Assembly: GCA_026391835.1 (NCBI GenBank)
Contig: JAPLDF010000034.1
Location: 1 to 64,000 of the forward strand
From: Bacteroidota bacterium
Lineage (GTDB): Bacteria > Bacteroidota > Bacteroidia > Bacteroidales > FEN-979
DNA: 64,000 nucleotides
Reading direction: 5' to 3'
Position 1 is the stretch's first letter. Each line of letters starts with the position of its first letter. Below the pieces are notes generated by a model. The model saw nothing but the letters and a program-made list of their open reading frames with translations, ran no database searches and was not told the origin of the DNA. The position numbers were made by a program, and so were the translations under genes. Shown one piece after another: positions 8,501 through 16,168 of this stretch.

Positions 8501-9971
8501 GGGTTGCATTGGTAATGGATGGCTTGATGACGCCCAGGGTATAGTTGAGGCCCAGGCGGGTAAGTGTATTGTTCTGGATCGGCACGTTTGAGCCGGCATA
8601 GGTGGTCGTGATTGCAGGAGTTCCGGTATAGTCGATGAGCGACCAGCTTACGATCTCCCCGGTTGCAGCGCCGGAAGGATCCGTTTCCTGTACCTGCAGG
8701 AAAAATTTCGCAGGCTGGTTGGGGGTAATCTGGTTGACCAATGGAGCCAGGTCGAGCCCGAACTCGATGGTTTTATCCGCTTCGGTGGTGCCACCCTGCA
8801 TGTACAGGTCGCCGCCCTGGTTGTTGAAGATCGGGAATTCCTGGACATACGATGGTGTTGTGGCCGCAATATCCGTATTCACGCCGGCCGTGATCTTAAG
8901 TTTGTTCCGGGAAGTATGTTTCAGGGTAACCTTCATGGTAAGGGCCGGGGAACAGGTACTCTTGACATCGAGCACATAAACGGTATGGTTCCATATGCCG
9001 CCGTAGCCAATGTTATCGGCCAGGTTTTTATACATGGTGTAGCAGAACCCGGCGTCGCACCACCCTGGCCCGGCATACCCGTTGGCAAATTTAAGACCTC
9101 CCTTTTCCCAGTCGTGCATGTCAACCACACCGTCGTTGTTGATGTCGATGTTGTTTGTATACTGACCGTCGCCATTGAAATCGTAACGGATGGAGTCGTT
9201 GTACCCGCAGATGGTCCAGGCATGCGACGGGCTTCCGCCCCAGTAGGTCATCACATATTTGCCGGCGAGGGGTGTGTTGGCGGGCAGGGTTGTGGTGGGC
9301 GTTCCAAAGTACTGGCCGTAAATGTTGGCCACTCCGCCCACGGATGCACCGGTAAGATGGTCATAAAGCCAGTATTTAAGGGTTTGGAGTCCTTCGGGGG
9401 TATCAACCCGGATGGCTTTCACCGAATTGATGCGGTTGTGCATCCCGCTGTAGTACATGTCATAGCCCGATATCCACCGGGTATATCCGCCGGTATTCTG
9501 GGCTCCGCCATACTCCGTGATGTTCATGTTCCCGCAGGCCTTCACGATTTCCCAGGAATCAAAAAAGCTGGCGCCCTGGTAGTTGTTGGCGTTGTTTAAA
9601 AAGTCCCACGAAAAATGGGTGGGATATTGTGTCGAAGTCTGGTTTGCGGCAATACCGCGCAAACGATCGATCTCATAGGTAAAGTTGAACGCGATGCCTG
9701 CCGACTGTCCGCATTCGTAGCCTGACTGGTAGGTGATGGGGCGGAAATAGGGTTGCGTGGAGTTGTCGAGGGAGAACGGCAGGAGCGGCGCATCCATCCC
9801 TTTGTACAATTCAGGCACCTGCAATTCCGGTATATTGGACAGGACAAACAGTTCATCCGGTTTCAGGGAAACGGGCTCGAGGCCCTTCTGATACGGAAGA
9901 TCCTGTGAAAACGTGCGGCCGGACAGTAGGATAAGAAACAGAATGGCGGCAAAACCTAGGGTTCTTTTCAT
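5547..9971 (-). CDS. Secreted papain-like (C1-type) peptidase with T9SS sorting tail
   Basis: A 1474-residue secreted protein. MKRTLGFAAILFLILL...FSQ is a signal peptide; I chose the ATG at 9971 because it starts that peptide and clears the upstream gene (another ATG is at 9983, a TTG at 10043). The N-terminal 330 residues look like a papain-clan peptidase: YECGQSAGIAF with Cys87, PSHAWTICGYND with His250, and ANGYAGPGWCDAGFCYTMY where the Asn sits in the place of the usual NSWG. A DFNGDG / DINNDGVVDMHDW pair of calcium-loop motifs is inserted between His and Asn. Ig-like repeats follow, and the last 85 residues (NPFSGATQIRFEV ... LPAGVYTCRM) are a FlgD-like T9SS type A tail. It is encoded amid O-acylation genes, 28 bp after the AlgJ-like gene. 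Confidence 0.75.
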   Translation of the reverse strand: MKRTLGFAAILFLILLSGRTFSQDLPYQKGLEPVSLKPDELFVLSNIPELQVPELYKGMDAPLLPFSLDNSTQPYFRPITYQSGYECGQSAGIAFNFTYEIDRLRGIAANQTSTQYPTHFSWDFLNNANNYQGASFFDSWEIVKACGNMNITEYGGAQNTGGYTRWISGYDMYYSGMHNRINSVKAIRVDTPEGLQTLKYWLYDHLTGASVGGVANIYGQYFGTPTTTLPANTPLAGKYVMTYWGGSPSHAWTICGYNDSIRYDFNGDGQYTNNIDINNDGVVDMHDWEKGGLKFANGYAGPGWCDAGFCYTMYKNLADNIGYGGIWNHTVYVLDVKSTCSPALTMKVTLKHTSRNKLKITAGVNTDIAATTPSYVQEFPIFNNQGGDLYMQGGTTEADKTIEFGLDLAPLVNQITPNQPAKFFLQVQETDPSGAATGEIVSWSLIDYTGTPAITTTYAGSNVPIQNNTLTRLGLNYTLGVIKPSITNATLPPAQLYQPYSATLTASGGTQPYLWDAKLDYPESTIPAAFPSVTAQQLALTNNNTGYAVKTLDFNFPFYKKNISKVYIYADGYMLFDDQPYTWPYLVDKMLLFKQTGIISPFMCDLAVYPSAGQGIWYEGNANYAIIRWKTSLSGMQGSTNLNFAVKLFPNGTIEYYYGDMTFPAGTTWTGGLSSGDNKNYQFSALNNGATVTSNTLDKFTTCGFPPEMQISEDGHFTGTPTYSYQNLPVKFRVTDNNNISSTKVLLFNTVGLLISQTIVSGSDSLIEFGETAKITLNVNNVGTQTMNQIVFSITETDPYVTLVDSTETVAVITGGQNLTLTDALSFKISPAVPDNHAFTLMLHVQSMEQGFQRPLPLMAHAPVFRITGTQFMDGDNGRPEPGENADLLVTFRNGGSARASAINVLLTSLDTNLTLNVNTASISLLKPDSVKTLTFHATAGNSASIEHLYQIRSGLTANNNYANTDTIYLFSGEIVEDFETGTLTKFPWYTAGMAPWLIESGVKYEGNYSARSGWLGDNMESKLLINVHVLTDGPISFYKYVSCEHDPSGNNDYDYLVFFIDNFEVARWDGEIPWSPETFWVSEGYHTLSWVYHKDYSVSTGWDGCLVDFIKLPLIEGAIPSLSVTPLSIEKTLPTGQNTTEPVYITNLGGGILDYSVLVFDTTANKKELQTDNLSGSYVTCGSEGFVPGQAVSWMFTVHNTSPDNEYIKNVRLDFPPGVVISSATNFSGGSLGELVFQGTVGNGASLSWHGESTGGRGVLKPGETAIASVTGIIGEPFMNDVFVVYQLHGDSTGIMPHAQTGSMKIKNFGLANSWVSLTGASGSLMNNQTGTVTATIDAAGLAPATYQCSLIVRDLYNNKVVIPVTLHVTYPVEVGDRKSYTETTLLGNTPNPFSGATQIRFEVSSTRDVTLEIYSMQGLKLRTWNRDALQPGSYSMEWDGRDEAGNILPAGVYTCRMKSGNYAGSLKMIMIR

Positions 9972-9999
9972 GACAACGATCATTTGATATGCTACAAAT

Positions 10000-11460
10000 T
10001 TACTGTTTCTTTTTCGATTGATCGTAGGAATAAATTGCGTCAAGAAGCATCATCGAATCGAGTGAAATCTTCCGGTCTTTTGCTTTCTGCGTGACCTGTG
10101 CGAACCATTCGGGATTGAACCGGATACCATAGGTGAGGTGGTAAATGCTATCCCAGTATGTCTTCCCCGGCAGGTTGTCGTAACCGGAACAAAAGGTATA
10201 ACCGGCATCCTCGCGGATAAGTTCATCCAGTGGCCTACCCTGGAACCGCGCCTTTTTCACCATAAACCGGAACCATGACCTGTCGTTCCTGATATCGTTC
10301 TCAAAACCGTAAACGAATGGATCCTTCACTTCGGGATGAAATGCAATGAAAGCCTCATCGGCGAAATTCCAGAAGCCGCAGTGAAGGTTGATCTCCGAAA
10401 CCATCAGCACCACCGCATCGTAGTTCTCCAGCTTGTCGAGCAGGTTCGACTTGTCGGCGTAAACCGGGGGGTCAAAATTCAGGTAGGGATAGAGATTTTT
10501 ATTGTAATACCAGTAATCCTGGCTTTTAAAGATGTGCTTCCCGTAATCTTCCACAATGCTCCCGTAGTAACTGTCGGCAATCACCAGCAGTTTTACGGTT
10601 TTGGGTGTACTGTCGAACGCTACCAGCGGATACACGCCAAGCACCTTGTTCAGCGGTAGGACGAGGTTCAGCAATTCGCCGATGTCGTTGTCCGTTCCGA
10701 GCGGGGAGTCAGAGTGGATGAGCTGTGTTGTTTTAAAGCGGGGCAATTTTGTTCCGGACAATTTTTCGATCGACTTTGCCAGGGTGTCCACCGCAAATGG
10801 CACCGCGTACAAACTCCAGTGCATGCCGTTCCGCGGGAAAAGCGCATAGCGGGAGGTGTCCTTCATCTTCATAAAGTAGCCCTGCAGGTCGAGGTAGTCA
10901 AGCCCCAGTTCCTTTGACCGCTGCAGCATGTAATCGTAGTTGGTCTGGGTCCGTTTGCCGGGGTGGAAATAGCCGGGGATGTACTCGGGGTAGAAGCTTG
11001 CCTTGCCCGGTTCAAAAACCAGCAGCAGCGGAACGCCATGGGCCCTGAGGCTGTCCCTCACGTTCCTGAGCCGCGACAATTTCTTGTCAATGGCCGTTGC
11101 CCCGATAAAAAATTCCCCGGTATACTCATGAATGTAATCCTCTTCGTACAGGCACTGCTGCCTGCCCATTACAAAACCTTCGGCATGGATGATCCCGAAA
11201 AAGGTATAGTCATACTGGTTCCTGATGCGGATAAGTGAATTGCGAAATCCAAGATGTTCGTTGGCCCGTGCCTGGTATACCTGCTGGAAATCCTGTGAAA
11301 ACCACCGTTTCCAGGTAAAATATTTCAGTTCCGGCGGGGGTGTTTTACTGAAAAACCCTTTCAGCTTCGATTCCCTTACGACAGGAAAGCGGTACTGCAC
11401 GGCGGAGACGGCCAGTGTGGCCAGGATGAAAATAAAAATTGTGTATTTCAACTTATGCAT
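10000..11460 (-). CDS. AlgJ/AlgX-like SGNH O-acyltransferase, copy 1
   Basis: A 486-residue protein with an N-terminal membrane anchor (IFIFILATLAVSAV) and a periplasmic SGNH-hydrolase-like domain of the AlgJ/AlgX/DHHW type. Seen motifs: FEPGKASFYPEY, the catalytic-type GMHWS with His214, and VIADSYYGS with Asp296 and Ser297 in the place of the GDS nucleophile elbow. In alginate and similar systems such proteins take acyl groups exported by an MBOAT protein and put them on the polysaccharide. The MBOAT partner (AlgI-like) is two genes upstream, and a second AlgJ-like protein is encoded at 14997-16127. The acceptor glycan is unknown. About 90 C-terminal residues extend beyond the core and have no match I recognise. 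Confidence 0.75.
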   Translation of the reverse strand: MHKLKYTIFIFILATLAVSAVQYRFPVVRESKLKGFFSKTPPPELKYFTWKRWFSQDFQQVYQARANEHLGFRNSLIRIRNQYDYTFFGIIHAEGFVMGRQQCLYEEDYIHEYTGEFFIGATAIDKKLSRLRNVRDSLRAHGVPLLLVFEPGKASFYPEYIPGYFHPGKRTQTNYDYMLQRSKELGLDYLDLQGYFMKMKDTSRYALFPRNGMHWSLYAVPFAVDTLAKSIEKLSGTKLPRFKTTQLIHSDSPLGTDNDIGELLNLVLPLNKVLGVYPLVAFDSTPKTVKLLVIADSYYGSIVEDYGKHIFKSQDYWYYNKNLYPYLNFDPPVYADKSNLLDKLENYDAVVLMVSEINLHCGFWNFADEAFIAFHPEVKDPFVYGFENDIRNDRSWFRFMVKKARFQGRPLDELIREDAGYTFCSGYDNLPGKTYWDSIYHLTYGIRFNPEWFAQVTQKAKDRKISLDSMMLLDAIYSYDQSKKKQ

Positions 11461-11557
11461 CGACCTTGTAGATTCTTGAATTGTCCTGTAAAACCAGGAT
11501 TATAAATAAACATTGCTTTTACCCGCGGGCATTTGAACTCAATCACAACTTAGCCAA

Positions 11558-13441
11558 TCAATGTGTAAGCGCCCTGTATGATATCCTGAAATCATCCATT
11601 CCAAGCCTTTTCTTTTCGGGATTCCACAGGTAGACCTTCAGCAGGTTCGCCGGATCGGTACTCCTGACAATGCCGGAAACCGTGATCGTGTTCCATTGCC
11701 TGAGTTTCAGGGAATCGGCAGGCTGAACCCCGGCAATGTAGTATTCCAGCACGACATTTTTCTGTTCTTTGGAGATGACCAGCGTCAGCCATTTTGGATT
11801 CAGGGATTCCATCGGGTACACCCTCACGGTAGCGGTGATCATGATGGCAGGATTTTTGGTGATTCCCGCCAGCAGCCCGTAAAACCCGGGGCTGAACTCG
11901 GAACCCGTTTCAAACCAGGTATTGCCTGAACTGTCGGTGCGGCAGCTGTCGTTGCCCGAATGATAGGTACGATCGTCGAACGTGTTGGTGTACACCACCA
12001 CATCCTTTCCCTGGAGGAGATCCTGGTCGGTAAGCACCCGGTAGGTGGAATTGTCAAGGTTGAAATAGCGTTTGTCCAGCCTCCGCACATCGAGGTTTTT
12101 CGCCCAGGGAGCGCAGATATACAACATCGGATCGTTGAAGTTGATCCCTGCCTCAATTTTTCCGTACGTATCGTTGATATACATCGAAACCGAAGAATCG
12201 GGGCCTTCGAGGGAACTCAGGATCAGGGTTTCGGGCGCAAAGCCCCAGTATACATTTACCTGGTTGCGGTCGACCATCGATTCGGCGAGGATGAACTTCT
12301 TTTCGGGATATTTCCTGACGGTTTTTACAAGATTACTGATGTAAGCCTCGCGGTTTTTATAAAATCGTGATGCATCCGCCACCCGGAATACACCGGCAAA
12401 GAATACCAGGACCAGGATCACCTGTAAGATAAGTTTCTTCTTTTCGCCCGGAAAAATCACATCCTTCAGGAAGGGGATCAACAGGAGGATATTCAATCCC
12501 ATGAGGTTTTTCTCCTGGATGAATGGATAATACCAGATGTTGAACGTTGTGAACAGGACCAGTGAAAAGAGCACCATAAAAACCAGGTAGTAGGCAAGCT
12601 TCAGGTACTGTTTCATCATGATATACCAGGCCGTGGTGGCCAGGAACAGCAGCAGCGAGAAAAAATATACCCCCAGGGCATGCGTCTTCAGGAATTTATA
12701 ACTTTCGGAATAGGATACCACCCCGATCCGTTCAAAAAATTCGCCGAACCCCTTGAAGAAAAAACTCTCGTAGCCCGAGGAACTGGTTAAAAATTTAAAG
12801 AGCGCGAGTGCGACAATGATCACGCCCAGCAGGTACCCCTCGGGTTTGAACCACAGTTTGTTGTCGATGACGAAAAAACCCAGCACGAAGAGCACGGTAA
12901 ACATCGACACCGGGTGTGAATAAAAGCAGAGAAAAAGGATTGCCGTTGCCACCGCAAGCCGGATGATCCAGAACAAGGCACCGGGCTTAAACCGCATCGA
13001 CCAGGTTAAAAAAGCGTAGAAGAGGATCGTGTAAACCAACGCCTGGTGTGTTTCTGTTGAAATCCAGAAAAAGCTGTATTTCACCCCCAGCAGCAGCACG
13101 AGTGGTACGGCCAGCGCGAGGCGGTCAAGTTTGAACCCATAGGCGATCAGCAGGTATATCAGGTAATAGAGGAGGACAAATGAGAAGGAATAGACCATGA
13201 GGATGGCTTTCAGCGGCAGGTGCAGCTTTATGGCCACCAGTGCAAGGGATTGCGGGAGGACCGCTGCGATGCGGCCTGCTTCAATCACATAGTCGTGGTA
13301 ATAGAGCAGGTTGAATACAGCATAACAGGGGTCTACAAAACAGGTCCGTTCCAGGTAAAACAGGAGCGACAGGACGAACAGTACCAGGAACATCAGTTGT
13401 CCCAGCAGTTTATTATTCAATATCAATGATTTCGCCGACAT
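11558..13441 (-). CDS. Polytopic GT-C-like membrane protein with C-terminal jelly-roll-like module
   Basis: A 627-residue integral membrane protein. The ATG at 13441 (MSAKSLILNN) is preferred: the longer GTG-started frame would run deep into the MBOAT gene. About ten hydrophobic segments occupy residues 10-400, in the manner of GT-C glycosyltransferases or O-antigen-type membrane proteins, but no sequence signature identifies a donor. The C-terminal part (about 490-627) is a version of the recurring module: YTNTFDD, EFSPGFY, then LRQWNTITVSG, LKVYLWNPEKK and MDDFRISY. It begins 11 bp after the AlgI-like gene, so the two are surely co-transcribed. A role in building or exporting the glycan that AlgI/AlgJ modify is inferred from position only. 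Confidence 0.6.
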   Translation of the reverse strand: MSAKSLILNNKLLGQLMFLVLFVLSLLFYLERTCFVDPCYAVFNLLYYHDYVIEAGRIAAVLPQSLALVAIKLHLPLKAILMVYSFSFVLLYYLIYLLIAYGFKLDRLALAVPLVLLLGVKYSFFWISTETHQALVYTILFYAFLTWSMRFKPGALFWIIRLAVATAILFLCFYSHPVSMFTVLFVLGFFVIDNKLWFKPEGYLLGVIIVALALFKFLTSSSGYESFFFKGFGEFFERIGVVSYSESYKFLKTHALGVYFFSLLLFLATTAWYIMMKQYLKLAYYLVFMVLFSLVLFTTFNIWYYPFIQEKNLMGLNILLLIPFLKDVIFPGEKKKLILQVILVLVFFAGVFRVADASRFYKNREAYISNLVKTVRKYPEKKFILAESMVDRNQVNVYWGFAPETLILSSLEGPDSSVSMYINDTYGKIEAGINFNDPMLYICAPWAKNLDVRRLDKRYFNLDNSTYRVLTDQDLLQGKDVVVYTNTFDDRTYHSGNDSCRTDSSGNTWFETGSEFSPGFYGLLAGITKNPAIMITATVRVYPMESLNPKWLTLVISKEQKNVVLEYYIAGVQPADSLKLRQWNTITVSGIVRSTDPANLLKVYLWNPEKKRLGMDDFRISYRALTH

Positions 13442-13452
13442 AGCTGTTTTGG

Positions 13453-14910
13453 TTAAAACCTGAAATAGATAAACGGGCTGAACCCCGAGGATGTGATGGT
13501 CGCCTCGTTCAGGATGAACAGCAGCACCGCGATGATGGAAAAGGTGATGATCACTGCATTTCCAGGGTTGAAGTAGAATTTTTCGATGCGTGTTTCTGCC
13601 TGTTTCCACAATCCCCCGAACGAAAATGCAACCGCAATGGCAAGCATGGTCCAGAATTTCGGGTTGAGCCACACCACGTTTTCTGCAGCCTGGAACATGA
13701 ACATCCTGCGGATGTAAAACCAGGCATCAACCAGCGTGGCAGACCGGAAAAGCACCCACCCGATGGTGATCAGCAGGAATGTAAGCATGACGGAGGGTAT
13801 CCTGCCTGCCTTTTTCAGGTATTTCAGCAGGATGAGCCGGTCGAGGATGAGGAACAGGCCCATGTAGGCACCCCATACGATGAAGGTCCAGGCAGCACCG
13901 TGCCAGAATCCGCAAAGCAGGAAGGTGACGGTGGTGGCGATGAGGTAGATGATCTTGTCGGCCCGCAGCCCGAGGTAGCGTTCCGCAGGAAGTTTCCTGG
14001 AAGTTGCATAAGCCAGTGGCAGGAAGATATAATCGCGGAACCACATCGAGAGGGTGATGTGCCACCTCCGCCAGAACTCCGTAATATTCCGGGACACATA
14101 GGGGAAATTGAAATTCTCGGGCAGCCTGAATCCCAGCATGCGGGCAAGCCCGATGGCCATATCGGAATAGCCCGAAAAATCAAAATAAATCTGGAACGTA
14201 TAGGCGATTGCGCCGATCCATGCAATGCCGCTCGACAGTTCATGGGGTGCCAGGGCAAAGATCTCATCCACCGTGGTGCCAAGCACATCGGCGATCAGCA
14301 CTTTTTTCGACAACCCGATCATGAAACGGATAAAACCGGTGAGTCGGTAATCTACGTTTTCCTGGCTTGAACGGTCGGTAATCTGGCCGGCGATCTGCCC
14401 CGGACGCACGATCGGGCCGGAGAGCATCTGCGGGAACATGAAAATATACAGAGCAAAATCCTGCAGCTTTGCAAAAACCGGCTGCTGCCTCTTGTAAACA
14501 TCAAGCGTATAGGCCAGTTTCTGGAAGGTGATGAATGAAATCCCGACAGGAAGGGCGATCTGGGTCCACCCCATCGGCTTTGCGCCCAAATGGGTCATGA
14601 CCACCTGGAACTGGTCGAAAAAAAAGTTCATGTACTTGAAATAGAGCAGCAGGGCCAGGTTCAGAAACACAGACAGGAAAAAGAGTGCGCGGCGCAGGTT
14701 CTTCTCTTTCCTGTCCATCAGGCTGATCAGAAAATAATCGACGACTACTGAACCCATCACAAAGAACACAAATTTCGGCGCTCCCCACGCATAAAATAAA
14801 ACGCTGGCCAGCAGTAAAAACCAATTGCGGAATCTCCCGGGAATTAGGTAATAAACCAGCAGGAACAATGGCAGGAAATAGAGGAGGAACAGACTGGTAC
14901 TAAAAATCAT
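13453..14910 (-). CDS. AlgI-type MBOAT family O-acyltransferase
   Basis: A 485-residue polytopic membrane protein of the membrane-bound O-acyltransferase family. It starts MIFSTSLFLLYFLPLFLLVYY, typical of AlgI/DltB/PatA relatives. Diagnostic stretches are LPVGISFITFQ, YFDFSGYSDMAIGLA, FWRRWHITLSMWFRDYIFLPL (His284) and LLCGFWHGAAWTF, whose His337 is the invariant catalytic histidine. Family members move acetyl or other acyl groups from a cytoplasmic donor across the inner membrane. The two AlgJ/AlgX-like proteins flanking it are the expected periplasmic transferases. The length and motifs are complete, so it should be active. It is 86 bp downstream of AlgJ-like copy 2 and 11 bp upstream of the next polytopic gene. 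Confidence 0.9.
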   Translation of the reverse strand: MIFSTSLFLLYFLPLFLLVYYLIPGRFRNWFLLLASVLFYAWGAPKFVFFVMGSVVVDYFLISLMDRKEKNLRRALFFLSVFLNLALLLYFKYMNFFFDQFQVVMTHLGAKPMGWTQIALPVGISFITFQKLAYTLDVYKRQQPVFAKLQDFALYIFMFPQMLSGPIVRPGQIAGQITDRSSQENVDYRLTGFIRFMIGLSKKVLIADVLGTTVDEIFALAPHELSSGIAWIGAIAYTFQIYFDFSGYSDMAIGLARMLGFRLPENFNFPYVSRNITEFWRRWHITLSMWFRDYIFLPLAYATSRKLPAERYLGLRADKIIYLIATTVTFLLCGFWHGAAWTFIVWGAYMGLFLILDRLILLKYLKKAGRIPSVMLTFLLITIGWVLFRSATLVDAWFYIRRMFMFQAAENVVWLNPKFWTMLAIAVAFSFGGLWKQAETRIEKFYFNPGNAVIITFSIIAVLLFILNEATITSSGFSPFIYFRF

Positions 14911-14996
14911 GTGATCAGCTATTTAATGAAGAAGATTCAAATTTTTCGGGAATCAGGTGCAGGACTGGTTTCATCTTTTGCAAAAGTAAGAAGTTT

Positions 14997-16127
14997 TCAG
15001 CGAATCATTGCACGCTGCAGCCTGTCGATGAATCCGTATCCAAGGTTTCCGTACCCGCCATTTGTCTGCATGATGACGATCACATCCTGCCGCAGGATGG
15101 TTGCCACCAGGTCTTCGTTTGCGGCGCGCCGGCCGGTATCATAGGAACCGCTGTAAACGTAGTAGTCATAGTACCAGAAATCCCTGTTCCTGAACACATT
15201 CGCAATGTAACCCGCCTCCGACCATGTAAAATAGAAACTGTCGCCGATGAAAAGTGCCGATGGCTTTTTCGCGCCGGACGGCTGGTCGTAGTGCACATGC
15301 GGATAGGCCATGGGCGGTTGAGGAATGTCCCATAACAGGTTCATCCCCTTACCAAGATCGCCATCACGGCCCCTGATTTCATTGGAGACAAGGATGCTGC
15401 CGGCCTCAAACCGGGGAAGGTTGCATGCTTTCCTTGCCCGGATATAGCGCACCAGGGAGTCGAACGCGATGCAGGCCCCGTAACTGCTCCAGTGGATGCC
15501 TGTTTTCGGAAACAGCCGGTAAGTTGATGTATCTTTCATCTTCAGGAACCAGTCGTTGAAATCAATGAAACTCACGTTTTTCTCCGCAAGTTTCTTTTTG
15601 TACCACTGGTAGTTGGAGATCCTGACCGGGTATTTCTGATAACGTTCGGGAAAATATTCATGAAAAAAAGTGCCTTTGTCGGGAGATAAAGCGATCACAA
15701 GCAATATTCCCCGCTCCTTCCAGAGCTGGTCCTGCAACTGTTTCAACTGGCCGGTGCGCGCCTCAACATTTCGCTTGCCGATGAAATCGAGCCCGTACCA
15801 GGATTTGATGTATGGTTCTTCAAAAAGATACCCGTTTTTCCCAACCACAACCTTGCGGGCATGCGGAAGGCTGAACAACGAATAGTCTACCTGGTTATTT
15901 ACCCGTACCAAGGCATTCCTGAAACCGGTGCTGTGATCGAGGTGCCGCATAAACTTGTCCTGGTATGTCCCGTTCCGGAATGAATTCCACGATAATTCCA
16001 GGGATGTTTCGGGTTCGGAATATCCATCCAGGGGAGCCAGCCAGATGACCCGGGTGGCTTTTTGAAAGGCGGGTAAAAGAAGGACGGCAACAAGGACGCC
16101 GAGAATCACTTTCTTAATGGTAACCAT
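14997..16127 (-). CDS. AlgJ/AlgX-like SGNH O-acyltransferase, copy 2
   Basis: A 376-residue anchored periplasmic protein of the same family as the copy at 10000-11460, but shorter. Start: the ATG at 16127 gives MVTIKKVILGVLVAVLLLPA, a clean signal anchor; a TTG at 16172 would overlap the upstream stop. The motifs are GYLFEEPYI, IALSPDKGTFFHEYFPE, GIHWSSYG with His212 and FIGDSFYFTW with Asp296-Ser297. It keeps the canonical GDS elbow that copy 1 has as ADS. It lies between the large GT-C-like gene and the MBOAT gene. Two AlgJ-like proteins beside one MBOAT suggest either two acceptor positions or a relay, like AlgJ and AlgX in alginate acetylation; this is inference. Confidence 0.8.
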   Translation of the reverse strand: MVTIKKVILGVLVAVLLLPAFQKATRVIWLAPLDGYSEPETSLELSWNSFRNGTYQDKFMRHLDHSTGFRNALVRVNNQVDYSLFSLPHARKVVVGKNGYLFEEPYIKSWYGLDFIGKRNVEARTGQLKQLQDQLWKERGILLVIALSPDKGTFFHEYFPERYQKYPVRISNYQWYKKKLAEKNVSFIDFNDWFLKMKDTSTYRLFPKTGIHWSSYGACIAFDSLVRYIRARKACNLPRFEAGSILVSNEIRGRDGDLGKGMNLLWDIPQPPMAYPHVHYDQPSGAKKPSALFIGDSFYFTWSEAGYIANVFRNRDFWYYDYYVYSGSYDTGRRAANEDLVATILRQDVIVIMQTNGGYGNLGYGFIDRLQRAMIR

Positions 16128-16168
16128 AAACGTACAAGCTATGACAGGCAGCCACCCGGATAAGTTCT

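Noticed and set aside
11558-13672. Longer version of the polytopic protein with a GTG start at 13672
   Set aside because: The 77 extra residues run through the end of the MBOAT gene, are rich in His and Cys and lack any signal or membrane character. The ATG at 13441 fits the operon spacing.
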